46,296 nucleotides of DNA, taken from contig NQMI01000228.1 of the NCBI GenBank assembly GCA_002270565.1, positions 1-46,296 on the forward strand, written 5' to 3'. The translations under genes were made by a program, and so were the position numbers. Under the pieces are notes generated by a model that saw only the letters and a list, made by a program, of their open reading frames with translations, was not told the origin of the DNA and did not search any database. Position 1 is the stretch's first letter. The number at the start of each line of letters is the position of its first letter. This document shows positions 1 through 11,077 of the stretch, in pieces. Source of the stretch: Stenocarpella maydis. Its lineage: Eukaryota; Ascomycota; Sordariomycetes; Diaporthales; Diaporthaceae.

Positions 1-1005
1 AACATGACAGGAACCGGGCCGTGGAGAAAACAAGAAAAAGAAACAAGGAAAAGCGACGGGGGAGAAAACACCAGCCATCAAGGTTCTTGCCTGTCGCCTA
101 CCGCCCGTCCACACTGAACTCGCTTATTTACCGGGGACGGAGGAAGCAGAAAAACAAAAAAGAAATAAAAAAAATAAAAGAGATTAGCGAGGCCCTGCCT
201 GCCTCGCTCACTCCGCCCGAGACCGTTGTGTGTGTCATGTATATCCTCCAATCTACCGGAGACACGGCACGGGGCGCGGCACGGGAGAATGCGAGGGGGG
301 AGAGAGCACCCTGATGGCTTGGGAAGGGAGGAAAGGGCTTGCAAAATGGGGATTGTACCGGTACGCGGGACCGAGGGCGCGCGTTTCCGTCTTGGACCAC
401 GTCGCTCCCGTTGTTCCTGCGGCGCGGTCTCGGCCGTTTATCCTCAGCTCTTGTCCCCTGCGCGTGAGGTGTCACATTGTTGTCCCGGGCCCGGCTGATC
501 AGTGGCGTGTTTTCATGGGCTGTGTGGCCTCATTCCTGGATGTTTCTGTGGCGTCTGCCTCCCTCTTGATAGACCCTCTGTGGTACATTGATCAAAGTGA
601 AGTTGGACTGTGAGTGGACCGGAACATCACCAGGAGAGAGAGAGAGAGAGAAAGGAATCATTCCTCGTCACCCTCCCATCACAGGTGCCAGCGTTCAAGA
701 CGCACCAACCCCTTGCGTTGGCAATAGTTATGCGGCCTCCAAGACCCGAGACAAAGATCCGGCCGTTGTAACAGAAAAGATGTAATTGGCTCCGCAACAG
801 GCATAAAATACCAAACGCTCATCAATTCGGCCCTTCCCAAGGGGAGCAAACTTACATGAGCAGAATCACGGGTGATAAAACGTCTCATGCCTCCCGCTGG
901 CCCTGCCCTCGCGGGCCACCGCCCCGCCCCCATCATCCCACCCCGTGTCCGCCTCGCCGCCGCCGCCGCCGCCTCCCCCCCCTCCCGGCGGCCACCTCGG
1001 GTCCA
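1..1005. other. left-edge intergenic sequence, no gene recognised
   Basis: Several overlapping open frames occur on both strands, but none gives a recognisable protein or consistent codon use. A short AG run lies near 637-652 and a CCG-rich run near 955-985. The right end probably contains the 3' untranslated region of the kelch gene that ends at 1006. Confidence 0.5.
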
Positions 1006-3155
1006 TCATCTCCCGCCCAGGGCTGTACCCGCCGGTGGGCCGGCGCTGTGGCCCCCCGTCGACACCGACCGCGGGCTCGGGAACGGCCCGTCGTCTATCC
1101 GGCTGACCGGCGGGTACAGGCCGCCCGAGTCGTCGAACTTGGGCTGCTCACCGTACGGCGGCGGGACCGCCGGGTGTGACGCCCTCAGCGACCGCCGCCG
1201 CCGGTCCTGGACCCGTAGGCACCTCGTAGGGCCCCCGCCCGTCCGGCACGGGAGCGCCGCTAGCTCGGCGGGGCCTGTGCACGTGAGGTGCTCGGCCTCC
1301 TCTCGAACGGGCTCGGCGGCGCCCGTAGCTGCTGGGCGTGCGCGCCCCGCCCGACACCCCCCCGGCGGCGCCGCTGTATGCGCTGTCCGGGCTCCACGGC
1401 GCGGTCCCCAGCCCGAACGCGTACGGGCTCCCCCGACGCTGGCCTTGCGCCCCGTGGCCGCCGCCTCCCGTGGGCCGTAGCGGAGACCGCGGTGTCTCCG
1501 CGCGAGACGCAGAGCCTGCGGCCAGTGCGACGAGGCCGACCCGCGCCTACTGCGATGCCCACGATGGCGCCGGTGCTGAGGTGCGTGCCGCTCCCGAGGA
1601 CGGGGCGCGCTCGTGGCGCCGGGGATGGGCCGTGTCGGGGTCCGGGATGCCACGTATGCCCTCTTGGTCATCAGGACGTTGAGGTCCGGGTTGTCGAAGC
1701 CGCCGGCCGGGGCGGTCCTCGTCGCTCCGCCTGTGGCTTGGCCGCCGACCACGGAGATGATCTCGTCCGGGACGGCGTACGTCGTCAGGTCTGTGGAATG
1801 CAGCTGCCATGGGTTGGCATCCGGCTCGGACTGCTGGCCGAGGACGAGGTTATGTGCCCCCCACTGAGGAGCCGCATCGCAGTCGTTGCTGAGCGGGAAG
1901 GTGCCGCCGATGACGAGCATTTGCCCCTTGTTCACGACGTTGCAGGTCAGGCTGTGGTGAGGGTATTGTCCGGTCATGTTGCCATCATTAGGATAAAGTT
2001 TTATCCAGGTAAAAGTCGGGATTGTTACTATTGCCGGGGTCAGTCGGAAGGCTTGAGCCGAGGGCAGAGCAGCCAGTCATACATATATACACGTCGTCGA
2101 AGCCAGAGGTGTCTGGCGGCATACCAGCGCCACCATACAGATATCTGCGTCGAACCAGTCAGTGCCTCGCCGGACCGCGGACGTGCGGGCTTTTGAGACT
2201 CACATGTTATAGCTCGACCGGTCATCCGCCCAAGTCACCCCCGAACAGAATCTGCTCCTCATCTGTGGCGTCGTGCCCGAGGTCTGTTGTGTGTACCACC
2301 GCCCGCTCAGAATGTCGTAAATAAACACCTCATCCATTGGCTGGCCTACCGTCGTACCATTTTCCAGGTCTTGGATGCCCCCAAAGTATATCAGTAACCC
2401 GCCGTCTGAGGCTGGCAGATAGTTCATCGTCCCCTCGGCTCTCCGAGTCGAGTCCGGCCCCGCATTACTCGTCCACGATTTCTGGTCCATGTCATATTTG
2501 ATTAGGGCAGTCGTGGCCATCGGCGGGCCGGACCATCCAGGTATCGAGTTATTAGACAGCCAACCGCCATAGTAAAAGCCCAGACCAAGTTCCGAGATGC
2601 CCACTCCTGCGCCGTACGAGACCGGGTTGATTCCACTCTGGCTAGGAGGGCCGAAATTACTCCAGGAGTTATTTAGTGTGTCGTACGAGTAGAGCTCGAA
2701 TGGCGCGGGTGGTGTGCCGTAGTACTCCCCACCGAAAAGATAGAACACTTTGTTTACATCGTCCCCCCATAATACCCCGCCGTTGACGGAGGGGATGGAG
2801 CCATTCTTGGAGAGGTTGGCGTACAGTTGAGGCATCCCACTTGCGCCATTCTTCTGCAGGTCATGATATGACAGCCAGGTATCTAAGCAAGCAGGGTATT
2901 GTGTAAGTAGACATTGTCATTCGACACTCTCTCCTGATGCTCTTCACGGAGGGTAAACCCACTAGAGTAGTTATGAGCATTGGTCGAGATTGGGTTCCAA
3001 TCGAGGAGACCCCCATCCAGATATAGTTTGTCATCTATTACGGTTGACTGGTGTCCAAAGCGCCGGCAGAAGTCCTTGACCGGGTCTCGTTGCTGCCACG
3101 ATCTAGGGACAAGCAACGCAAGGGCAGCCAGGTACGAGAGCGAGGAGGACGTCAT
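1006..3155 (-). CDS. secreted/membrane kelch-repeat (galactose-oxidase-like beta-propeller) protein, frame-disrupted C-terminus
   Basis: Four exons fit: 3155-2963, 2882-2204, 2144-2083 and 2027-1006, with GT-AG introns of 80, 59 and 55 bp; joined they give one 651-codon frame. The N-terminus (MTSSSLSYLAALALLVPRSW) looks like a signal peptide. Kelch blades follow, with motifs such as YLDGG, YLFGGEYYG, LIYFGG, YLYGGAGMPP and VIGGTF. Fungal proteins of this class end in one transmembrane helix and a proline-rich cytoplasmic tail. Here the helix-like stretch (LSTGAIVGIAVG, then GLVALAAG) lies in two other frames near 1535-1590, and tail-like sequence (PPPYGEQPKFDD) returns to the first frame near 1150. 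At least two indels therefore seem to separate the propeller from its anchor, either real decay or errors in GC-rich sequence. The exon joins restore family-typical sequence (NYSNTWLSYHDL; DDVYILTIPTFTWIKLYP), so I trust them. The substrate is unknown. Confidence 0.8.
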
Positions 3156-4550
3156 CTTGGCAAAGGAGCCTCGAGACAGGCCCAGAGCGGTGGCCGGGTT
3201 CGGGTTACGCCATGAGATACGCGCCTTGGAGAGCGTGTAGATGGTCCTCTCATTCTTTGGTGTCGCGGAGCTGGATGATTCGCATCCCCACGCCGTGTGG
3301 CAACGCGGAGGGATCGTCCTGACTGTCGGATAGGATAAGTAATCACCAGGCGTGACGAGAAGAGGGCTCCCGCGAAATACTCGGCATGTGAGGCGGTGGC
3401 GGTTGACGCAGGGCCGACATGAGATAGATGAATAACGAGCGACAGATGATGTGAGATTCTCGTCCAGACCGTTCGGGAGGGAAAACTCAAGAATGCGGAG
3501 TCACCTCAGCAACTAAGAGTAAGACCGCACGAGCCGAACCTCACGTAACGACACCCAGCCGCAGACCCAGCTCGACGGGACCAGGCACCCACCACGGGTA
3601 AGGCATGGCTGGGTCGAAGTCGAGCCACATCGTGTCACTAGCTTGGCGCGCCGGCGCCGGCGCTGACGATGGGACAAAGACGGGTGCCGTGATAGGTCCC
3701 CGACGTGCGGTACAGAGGCATCGAGCAAGCCATGCTTCGTGTTGGAGGTATGGCTGCATGGTAAGCGGCGCGCCACAGCTGTAGGTTGCCGAACCTACCA
3801 GCATCAAGGCGGCCGTCTGGTAATTGAATGAACCTTGCAGGTGAGACCTACATACATGTCGTAACCCCGGCTCACATCCAATGGGGTCCCGCTGCTCAGC
3901 TGCTCAGCTTGGCGCCCGCGACCGCTACCATAGCTGATCCCTGCATTCCTGAGTTGTCGGCAGGGCTGGCTGGGATATGGCTCGTTGCTGAGTGAGGGCT
4001 ATGCTTTGGGACGTCAGCAGCAAGATCTCACCTACTAATAAGGGTGACTGTATAGGCGAGCTAGCCTCAAGTTATCGCGGGCAGGCCACGGTATTGCCGA
4101 GTTTATGGACTTGAGTTGCGGTATTATGATTTGGTGCCTAGATCGAAGACCATGTCCATCCTGTTCTTAGACTCGAACGTGGCTGGTTTCTCGAGATCCC
4201 CCAAGCACAGACTCTTGTCAGAGGCCTGTTGTCCTTCCGTGGTACCATTGACATCTGCATCCAATATCATAGTGATGAGCTGCTCGGTTTGGCCTACAGC
4301 GTCCTGGCTATCGAAGCTATAGATCATAGATCTAGACATGCGCAACCCGCCGACGCATGCTTCCGGTTTGTCAACATGGCGCAGGCGATGAGGCGGCAAG
4401 GAAGACACTCCCCTACTGGCTAACCCATCGGACTGGTGGACGGTGCCTGACAGTCAGAGACCGGCCACAGGCCCACTGATGGAGGACCGGCGTATCATCT
4501 ACTCTCTATCCCGTTTCTCCAGTCCTCGGGTGTTTCCGTAACAGTACCGT
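3156..4550. other. intergenic, upstream of the kelch gene and downstream of the 4551 gene
   Basis: No recognisable gene. The largest open frames, on the minus strand at 4124-4408 (94 codons) and 3541-3807, resemble nothing I know. The kelch promoter should lie in the left part; I see no convincing TATA box. Confidence 0.45.
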
Positions 4551-6152
4551 CTATTTGATCAGACTGTTGATCTGGGCCACAGCTTCGTGTATCTTGGGGG
4601 CTTGGAGAACACCGCGGATCTCATCACAAGACGGCGGGTTCTCAATATGCGAGGCATAGGGTGCCTCGGGGGATATGGACGAGGCGTAATGCGCATCCAA
4701 AGCGTCAATAGCTTGGAAATCCAGTCTTGCGTCCATTTCGAAATCTCCGGTTGCCGTCGTATAGTCCAGCCCAGAGATGCTCCTGGCGTCGTGTAGCACC
4801 TCGGCGCAACGGATGAAGGCTGCATGGTAGTATTGGTCGCATTGTGTCACCGTTGCTTCCGTGCCTCTCTTCCATGACCTCTTCCATGAGTGCCACAGCA
4901 GGCGGTATGCACCCAGTTGGCCGAGAAGCTGAACGTAAATGCGGTGAGTGAGAGAATCCTTCTTGTTGCTGCTCAGGTTGGACCCGAACAAGGCGGGCTG
5001 CGCTGCGTCGCCCAAGAAGGGCCGGCCAGTCAACAAGGTAAAGAGCTCAGGACGAGTCCCTCTTGCTGAGCCATCTCCTTGCTCTAATGCGTCAAGAATC
5101 CCCTGACCTATCGCCCCCAAGGTCTCTGGCTCGTCTTGGGACGTGCCTATGAACCCCCGTGACAAGCAAACCTGCAGATACTGCATGATAGCGGGTAGCA
5201 GACCTAGGTTGGCTGCCAGGACCAGGCCAAGTAGCGACAAGGATGGGCTCAGGTCAGCGTTTGCTGAGAGCTGCCTCATAGTGAGATTGTTGATGAGTTT
5301 GAGGGCATGTTGAACCTCTTGTTGGCGTTGTCCTCCCGCCGCGACGTGCTTGGAAATTCCCAAGCCTCGTGCAATGTGGTCCATGGAAGCAGGGCTGATG
5401 GCCTCGAGCCCCGGTGACATGGTGTTCGAACAGAGCCTTTCGATATGTGCGATGGTCTTGCAGCGCTGAAGGGCATTCTCAAACGTATCCGGCGCGTCCG
5501 CCGTGCCCGCAGCGGGCCCGGTGCTGGCGGGAGCAGTGCCGGGTGAGGTGGATGCTAGTCTTTGCCGGTGCAGCATGAAATGAAGTATCGTGTTTGCACT
5601 ACCATCAAGGATACGCTGTGGTATCCCGTTTTCGCGCATCGCCAGGTCCCTCTCCCTCAACATCTCCTTGTGTCGGTGCGCTCCCTCGCCCGCCGAACCA
5701 CCGTCGGCCGGTGGAGAAGCAGCGGCACTGCCACCGAGCAGGGCGACCGAAAACATGTCATGGTGCGAGAGTTTGTGTGCATCATGACGGGTTGCCAGCA
5801 TCCCGAGCATTTTATCCTCATCCTCCCAGATGGTCTTCCTCAGGACCGAGATTGATGACCTGATGTTGCGAATCACAGGGTCGTATCCCCATTTGGCCTC
5901 CTGCTGGACGCCATCCCGCTCCGTGAAGGGGCGGACATATGGACTGTCCTCGGCATCGAGATCCAGCACGATGTCGGGCAGGTCGAACGCCACGCGTCTC
6001 TTTCTTTCTAGCTTGCGTTCTGATGGTCCTAGGGCGACGCCTCTGGGGCTTGGGTCCATGTATCTCCGCTTCTGGGAGCTCACAGAAGGCACAGCGAAGC
6101 CGCCGCAGACCCAGCAGAGCCCAGATGGGTCTCTGACCCTGAGCCTCCTCAT
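4551..6152 (-). CDS. unidentified protein, probably mitochondrial, about 533 aa
   Basis: A long intronless frame. It stays open upstream to 6326, but that extension reads like untranslated leader. I chose the ATG at 6152 because it opens with a basic, acid-free, aromatic-containing stretch (MRRLRVRDPSGLCWVC, followed by SSQKRRYMD) that resembles a mitochondrial presequence. The body has a charged segment near residues 45-60 and a low-complexity Ala/Ser/Pro linker. The C-terminal half is helix-rich (LLGLVLAANLGLLPAIMQYL; IYVQLLGQLGAYRLLWHSW), loosely reminiscent of helical-repeat mitochondrial RNA or translation factors such as PPR or Mtf2-like proteins. No catalytic motif is visible. It diverges from SYF2 across about 350 bp. 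The function is not established; the organelle assignment is inference. Confidence 0.7.
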   Translation of the reverse strand: MRRLRVRDPSGLCWVCGGFAVPSVSSQKRRYMDPSPRGVALGPSERKLERKRRVAFDLPDIVLDLDAEDSPYVRPFTERDGVQQEAKWGYDPVIRNIRSSISVLRKTIWEDEDKMLGMLATRHDAHKLSHHDMFSVALLGGSAAASPPADGGSAGEGAHRHKEMLRERDLAMRENGIPQRILDGSANTILHFMLHRQRLASTSPGTAPASTGPAAGTADAPDTFENALQRCKTIAHIERLCSNTMSPGLEAISPASMDHIARGLGISKHVAAGGQRQQEVQHALKLINNLTMRQLSANADLSPSLSLLGLVLAANLGLLPAIMQYLQVCLSRGFIGTSQDEPETLGAIGQGILDALEQGDGSARGTRPELFTLLTGRPFLGDAAQPALFGSNLSSNKKDSLTHRIYVQLLGQLGAYRLLWHSWKRSWKRGTEATVTQCDQYYHAAFIRCAEVLHDARSISGLDYTTATGDFEMDARLDFQAIDALDAHYASSISPEAPYASHIENPPSCDEIRGVLQAPKIHEAVAQINSLIK

Positions 6153-6505
6153 GTTGTGGACAGGCCAGATGGCCCGTGCTGGCAGCAGTCTTGAGATACA
6201 CAGTAAAGAGCAATGCACCGGGAGGAGTGGTCTCGCTGTGGACCAATCCGGCGACTGCAAGCTCGGGGGCCCCCGGAGGGATGGGTGTAAAAAAGATCTG
6301 TGGTGTGGTGTAAATTTGCATGACATTTTGTTGGAGGCTGCACTGCGGGCGCTGGGGTAAGACCGTCTCCTGCCAAGCGGCTCGGCTTGGGATGCACAAC
6401 CCCAGGCCTGACTGACACCATCTGCATCTGCACCCTCCTGAGCTCACCCCGTCTCTTCTGCCAACCTAACCAGACCCTCAACACCGACTCCCAGTGCCAC
6501 CAACC
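6153..6505. promoter_or_regulatory. divergent promoter between the 4551 gene and SYF2
   Basis: This 353 bp spacer separates two start codons pointing apart, so it must hold both 5' ends. It contains CT-rich stretches just upstream of SYF2 (near 6430-6480), common around fungal start sites. No TATA box stands out. Confidence 0.5.
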
Positions 6506-7615
6506 ATGCCTCCAGCAAAGAAGAGAAAGACCGCAAAGGCTGCAAAGGGCGGCAAGAAGGCAGAAGTAGTGACATCCACAGTCCAAGAGTCGTCACCACC
6601 GCCTGCCGACCAGCAGGAGCCAGAGCCAGCGCCAGAGCCAGCACCAGCATCACCATCACCGACCAAGAAGACATCATCACCACCCCCACCACCAACAACC
6701 CCCGCCAACACAGCAGACAAGGCGCAGAGCGACCCTGCTCCGCCAGGACAACAGGAAGAAATGCCTCGGCCCGCACCAGCAGACGAGCACCCGAGCACAG
6801 GGGACGCATCGGCACCACCGTCCGCCCCGGCCTCCACCCCCGCCGCCAGCACCACCTCGATCCAAGACCGCATGGCCCGCTTCCGCGCCCTCCAGAACCG
6901 CGCCAAGTCGTCCTCGGCGTCGAACCTCTCGGCCGCGCAGACCGAGGCCCACCGGCTGGCCAACGACCCGGCGCAGCTGGCCTCGATCCAGCGCAAGTCG
7001 GCGGTGGCGACCAACAAGCTGCTCAAGGCAGACATCGAGGACGCGGGCGGGGACTTTGAGCGCAAGCGGGCGTGGGACTGGACCGTGGACGAGTCGGAGA
7101 GGTGGGACCGGCGCGTGGCCAAGAAGGAGCGCCACCGCGACGACAACGCCTTCTCCGACTACGGCCGCGAGGCCAACAAGATCTACAAGCGGCAGCTGCG
7201 CAACCTGGGCGACCCGGACCTGGAGCGCTACACCCACGACAAGATGCGCGCCATCGACGAGGCCGCCGCCCGCGGCACGCTCGAGCTGGTCGAGACCGAG
7301 GACGGCGAGATGGTCGCCGTCGACAAGGACGGCACCTTTTACGGGGGGAGCGGCGGCGGCGGCGGCGACGCCTTTGCCGGCTTCGGGGGCAGCAAGCCCG
7401 ACAAGAAGGCCGTCGACCGCCTCGTCGGCGAGCTCAAGAAGGCCGAGGAGGTCGCCAACAAGAAGAGGCGGGAGCGCCAGGCCCGCAACGGCGACGACAC
7501 AGACGTCACGTACATCAACGACAAGAACAAGCAGTTCAACCAGAAGCTGGCGCGCTTCTACAACAAGTACACGGCCGAGATCAGGGACAGTTTCGAGCGC
7601 GGCACCATGATCTGA
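6506..7615 (+). CDS. syf2: pre-mRNA-splicing factor SYF2
   Basis: SYF2 is a component of the Prp19-associated (NineTeen) complex in the spliceosome and acts in the nucleus. The 369 aa protein starts with a basic NLS-like segment (MPPAKKRKTAKAAK), then a low-complexity Pro/Glu/Ser region to about residue 110. The conserved domain runs to the end: QDRMARFRALQNR, a long helical basic stretch with NKIYKRQLRNLGDPDLERY, and the family's C-terminal hallmark DVTYINDKNKQFNQKL plus ARFYNKYTAEIRDSFERGT. A Gly-rich insert (GGSGGGGGDAFAGFGG) sits near residue 285. The ATG at 6506 has good context (CAACCATGCC); a 5' extension to 6494 would need a GTG start. No intron is needed. It is convergent with IPK1. 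Confidence 0.93.
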   Translation: MPPAKKRKTAKAAKGGKKAEVVTSTVQESSPPPADQQEPEPAPEPAPASPSPTKKTSSPPPPPTTPANTADKAQSDPAPPGQQEEMPRPAPADEHPSTGDASAPPSAPASTPAASTTSIQDRMARFRALQNRAKSSSASNLSAAQTEAHRLANDPAQLASIQRKSAVATNKLLKADIEDAGGDFERKRAWDWTVDESERWDRRVAKKERHRDDNAFSDYGREANKIYKRQLRNLGDPDLERYTHDKMRAIDEAAARGTLELVETEDGEMVAVDKDGTFYGGSGGGGGDAFAGFGGSKPDKKAVDRLVGELKKAEEVANKKRRERQARNGDDTDVTYINDKNKQFNQKLARFYNKYTAEIRDSFERGTMI

Positions 7616-8388
7616 GGGTTTGTTTTCTTTCGGGGTCAGCTTCTTTATCCGGGTGGCGTCTTGCATCAATCGTGTTTTCAGCGCTGGTCTTGAGTCTAAG
7701 TTAAGGAGCTTCGGTCATGATGAATACATCTTCATCCCAATAAGACGCCCTAGGGTGTGACTTTCACTTGAGGGAGCCTTGTTCTCGTAGTACAGCCCCC
7801 ACAGCAACGCCAGCTCGAGCGGCCCCCATCCGTATGAGGTCATCACTTCGAGGCCATCATCCCCTGCGCATGAACCGCCACTTCTACATACGGGGCCCGC
7901 AAGACAACAATCTGGTGCCCACGGCATGAGGCGAGTAGTTGAACCACCCATACAAACCGAGGCAGTACAAGGTTCACGTCACATTGGTCTGTCTGTACAG
8001 CATGGTCAAGGGCATTTCGGACAAGCCGTAGTGTAAGGGAAAAGCCCAATGCCAATGAAATCTAGACCTATGAGACAGACTCATCCTCCAACATATTGTA
8101 AACAAGCCGTGAGGCAAATGCTGCGTAACCCCTGTGCTCTCTTGCATAGAAGAAAAAAAGCAGCGCGTCTGTGAACGCCTCGCCAGTGTATGACCCTCTC
8201 GACGACTCAGTTCAAACCACCCAGAACCGGTTACCAGGCCCATTACAACCTGAGCAGCAGCAGCAGAAATATTCGCACAGAGCCGACGGGCATCGGGTCT
8301 ATTAGCCGACCGGCCCATCCCTTCCTCAATAAAAAGACATGTGTGGTCCAAGGCCGGTGGCCTCCCCCCCTCCCTCTTTCCCCCAAGA
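7616..8388. other. convergent intergenic region (3' ends of SYF2 and IPK1)
   Basis: No gene recognised. A 125-codon minus-strand open frame (7974-8351) has no family features. The region should hold the two facing 3' untranslated regions. Confidence 0.5.
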
Positions 8389-9624
8389 TCACAGCCGGTA
8401 GTACTCTCGCACCTCGTCCGGCAGGCTCCCCGCGCCGGCCACGTAGAAGGTCAGCTGGCAGTCCGTCAGCTCGCCGCACGCGCCGCCGCCACCCGACCGC
8501 CAGTACAGGTTCCTCTCGTGCAGGCAGTCCTCCATGCCCTCCCAGTACTCGTGCTTGGAGCCGTAGTCCTTCCTGTCCAGGTCGGCCAGCTTGGCGACCA
8601 CGTCGGCCGCCGACACCCCGGGCCGCCGCGGGATCCGCAGGAACAGGCTGCAGTCGCGCAGCGTCATGGCCAGGCAGTACCTTGCGACGTTGTTGTTGTC
8701 GTTGTCGTCGTCACTACCTCGCGAGGGCGACGGGCCGGACCCTGGCGCGCCCGCCGGCACGACCTTGTCCCCGGCGTGGTCGAGCCCCCACTGCGCGGCG
8801 CGCAGCCTCCGCAGCAGCGTGGACCCGCGCAGCCAGGCCTGCAGGTTGTCGGACTGCGCGGCCGACAGGCCCAGCGCGCGGCGGATGTCCCCCGCGACGT
8901 CCCCGTCCCGGGGGAAGTCGGTGGCCTTGACCAGGTTGAGGGGGCAAAAGACGGGGTTGCGCGTCCCGTTCTTGAGGTTGCGCTGCACCTCGCGCGCGCA
9001 GTTGCGGCACAGCTCGGCGCCCTTGGGGGCCCGGGGGGACTGGTGCAGCCACTTGGGCTTGATCTCGTGCAGGGTGAAGAGGTCGTCCTCGACCTCTTCT
9101 TCTTCTTCGTCTGCTTCTTCGTTGGCGTCGTCAGTGGCAGCCTGTTTGCCCTTGTTGTTATTGGTGCTCTTTTTCGCCCGCATGTCCTCGACCAGCATGC
9201 CGGTGGCCACGCCCTCGGGGACGAACCTGTGGCCGGCAAAGTCGTGGCGCCGGGTGCCCGCCGCTTCGATCTGCTCGAGCTGCTGGTTGAGCATGCCGAC
9301 GAAGGCCGGATCCTGGGGCAGCTGGACGAGCCTCTGCTGGACGAGCTCGTGCGGCTCAAAGAGGGGCGCAACCTTGTTCTCCCAGTATTCCTGCAGCTCG
9401 GCATACGTCGGACCGGTCGACTCGTCCTTTGGCAGCCGGAGCAGCTGGCCTAGGTTCCTCTCATTAGCACGGGTAAGCTCTGGACCTGAGGCCTTTGGTG
9501 TTTGGAGGCGGTTGCTGTTACCGTTCAGACCCGGGTGGTCTTCCACACCCGAGAGCTCAAAGACGACGTTCGCCGCGCCTTCGCCGACAAAGGTGCATAC
9601 TGCTGAGGCGTGTATAGTCTCCAT
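8389..9624 (-). CDS. ipk1: inositol-pentakisphosphate 2-kinase (IPK1)
   Basis: IPK1 phosphorylates the 2-position of inositol pentakisphosphate to give InsP6, which supports mRNA export and phosphate signalling. Counting from METIH at 9624 (411 aa), the glycine-loop-like GEGAANVVFEL is at about 14-24. The family signature EIKPKWL is at about 187-193, CRNC (matching the zinc-site cysteine cluster of the family) at 206-209, FCPLNLVKATDF at 226-237 and DCSLFLRI near the C-terminus. An acidic insert (EEADEEEEEVEDD) precedes EIKPKW. The frame stays open to an ATG at 9702, but the extra 26 residues read like leader sequence. The ATG at 9624 has the stronger context (AACATGG) and the spacing to the ATP loop usual for the family. 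No intron is apparent. Confidence 0.88.
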   Translation of the reverse strand: METIHASAVCTFVGEGAANVVFELSGVEDHPGLNGNSNRLQTPKASGPELTRANERNLGQLLRLPKDESTGPTYAELQEYWENKVAPLFEPHELVQQRLVQLPQDPAFVGMLNQQLEQIEAAGTRRHDFAGHRFVPEGVATGMLVEDMRAKKSTNNNKGKQAATDDANEEADEEEEEVEDDLFTLHEIKPKWLHQSPRAPKGAELCRNCAREVQRNLKNGTRNPVFCPLNLVKATDFPRDGDVAGDIRRALGLSAAQSDNLQAWLRGSTLLRRLRAAQWGLDHAGDKVVPAGAPGSGPSPSRGSDDDNDNNNVARYCLAMTLRDCSLFLRIPRRPGVSAADVVAKLADLDRKDYGSKHEYWEGMEDCLHERNLYWRSGGGGACGELTDCQLTFYVAGAGSLPDEVREYYRL

Positions 9625-9820
9625 GTTGCTGGCGGTCTTGTGGGTGTTGGTCGTATGTCTCCGGTGATTATCAGGATGCTGGATCCAGTCCCCCAATGCC
9701 ATGAAGTGTGGTGCTCAGATTACACATTACAGTCCAAGAGGAAAAAACAGTTCCGGGAGGGGGGCCCAGGTAGATAGATACCCGGAAGGAGCAATGAGCT
9801 AGAAGCCAAAAGCACACGCA

Positions 9821-9880
9821 AGAGAGAGAGAGGGGGGGAGAGAATGTGTGTGTGTGGGTGTATGTATGTATGTGTGCGTG
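9821..9880. repeat. AG / GT / GTAT microsatellite
   Basis: A purine run (AG repeats, then G7) passes directly into GT and GTAT repeats. It lies about 120-180 bp upstream of the IPK1 longer start. Confidence 0.85.
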
Positions 9881-10620
9881 TCTTGAAGTCGCTACCTACT
9901 TCACGAGAGTGAGTGTAACGGATGCCGTCACCCTTGCCGCAGCCGTTGTCCGAAGGCAAATGGAAGGGGAGGGCGGGTTCGAGATGGTAAAGAAGGGAAG
10001 CGGTTTCCGTGATTTAAATCTGGGGCCGGCACCGAAGGGGAGAAGAGGGCAGATGTAATGCAAACAAGAAGTGCATTGACGAGGACGGGAGTTTAGTCAG
10101 AACTGACTGGCCAGCTATTTTTTTTGTCTCAATAGTGCGCTGGGCTCATGGCGCCATGGCCATGTTGCAATGTCATGTAATGTAAAGCCATGAGAAGGTT
10201 GGTGGGTAGGCGGATAGGTAGGAAGCGAAGAAGCAAGTACTGCTTGGTAGAGAAGGTAAGGTCCAGGGTACGTAGGTGGGTAGGTAATGAGGTATGTCGT
10301 CTTCCTTCACTTCCACACGCCTATGCCCACACCTGGGCAAGCCCAGTACCCACGCCACACACGCCGGGACACACGAGCCGCCGCCCCGTTTGGGTGCTGG
10401 TCCCTTTTTTGGATATTGATCCTGTTGGACGGCTGAATCAGTCGTCAGTGGGCGGCCGCTTGCTACTGTACCCGCCACTGTGCGGCGGCGCAGGACACGA
10501 GGACAAACTTGTCAGGATGTTGGCAGTGCAGACGTCCGCGTGGACAGTATGGCTAAGGCGAGGACTAAGACCAGAGCCCAGACATGGAAGCAAGAGCGGG
10601 AAGAGAGGAAACAATACATG

Positions 10621-10677
10621 TTCATATATATTTATATGTATTCATATAGATGTATAGATGTATAGATGTATATATTG
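10621..10677. repeat. TATAGATG / TATA-rich microsatellite
   Basis: Imperfect repeats of ATATATTTATATGTAT followed by three copies of ATAGATGT. No gene is attached. Confidence 0.8.
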
Positions 10678-11050
10678 TGGACGGCGATGTTTTCTGCGTG
10701 TGTGTCACGGAGACAGATAGGTGGAGATGGAGACACTCAGCGAGTGAGACGGATGACGAGTGGATATGTCCACACCATGGGGGCCATGACATCAAGCCTC
10801 TTCTTCTTCTTTCTTGCCCTCACGGCTCACGGCTCACAGTTCACGCAACCTCCCTCTCCCGCATGCTCCATTTTCAGCCCTCGTATCCTTACTCGTCAAC
10901 TACCTATAGCGGCGAGATACAGATCGGACGCCTGGCACAAGGCCAATCACCCGGGACGATACCACACTGGGCTGGCTGCATATGCTGCATCTGTGGTCGC
11001 ATTTCCTATCTCTCTACCTATACATGTTGGTAACACCTGCAGCTGCAGGT

Positions 11051-11077
11051 CCCCTTGGACCCCTTGGACCCCTTGGG
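11051..11077. repeat. 9-bp tandem repeat, three copies
   Basis: Three adjacent copies of CCCCTTGGA, the last ending in G. Confidence 0.85.

Noticed and set aside
6677..7669. 330-codon minus-strand frame opposite SYF2
   Set aside because: A mirror of the GC-rich SYF2 coding strand; the translation is Val/Leu/Ala/Gly-biased with no family motif, while the plus strand is unmistakably SYF2.
8341..9667. Plus-strand frames of 358-370 codons opposite IPK1
   Set aside because: Antisense shadows of the IPK1 frame, caused by third-position GC bias.
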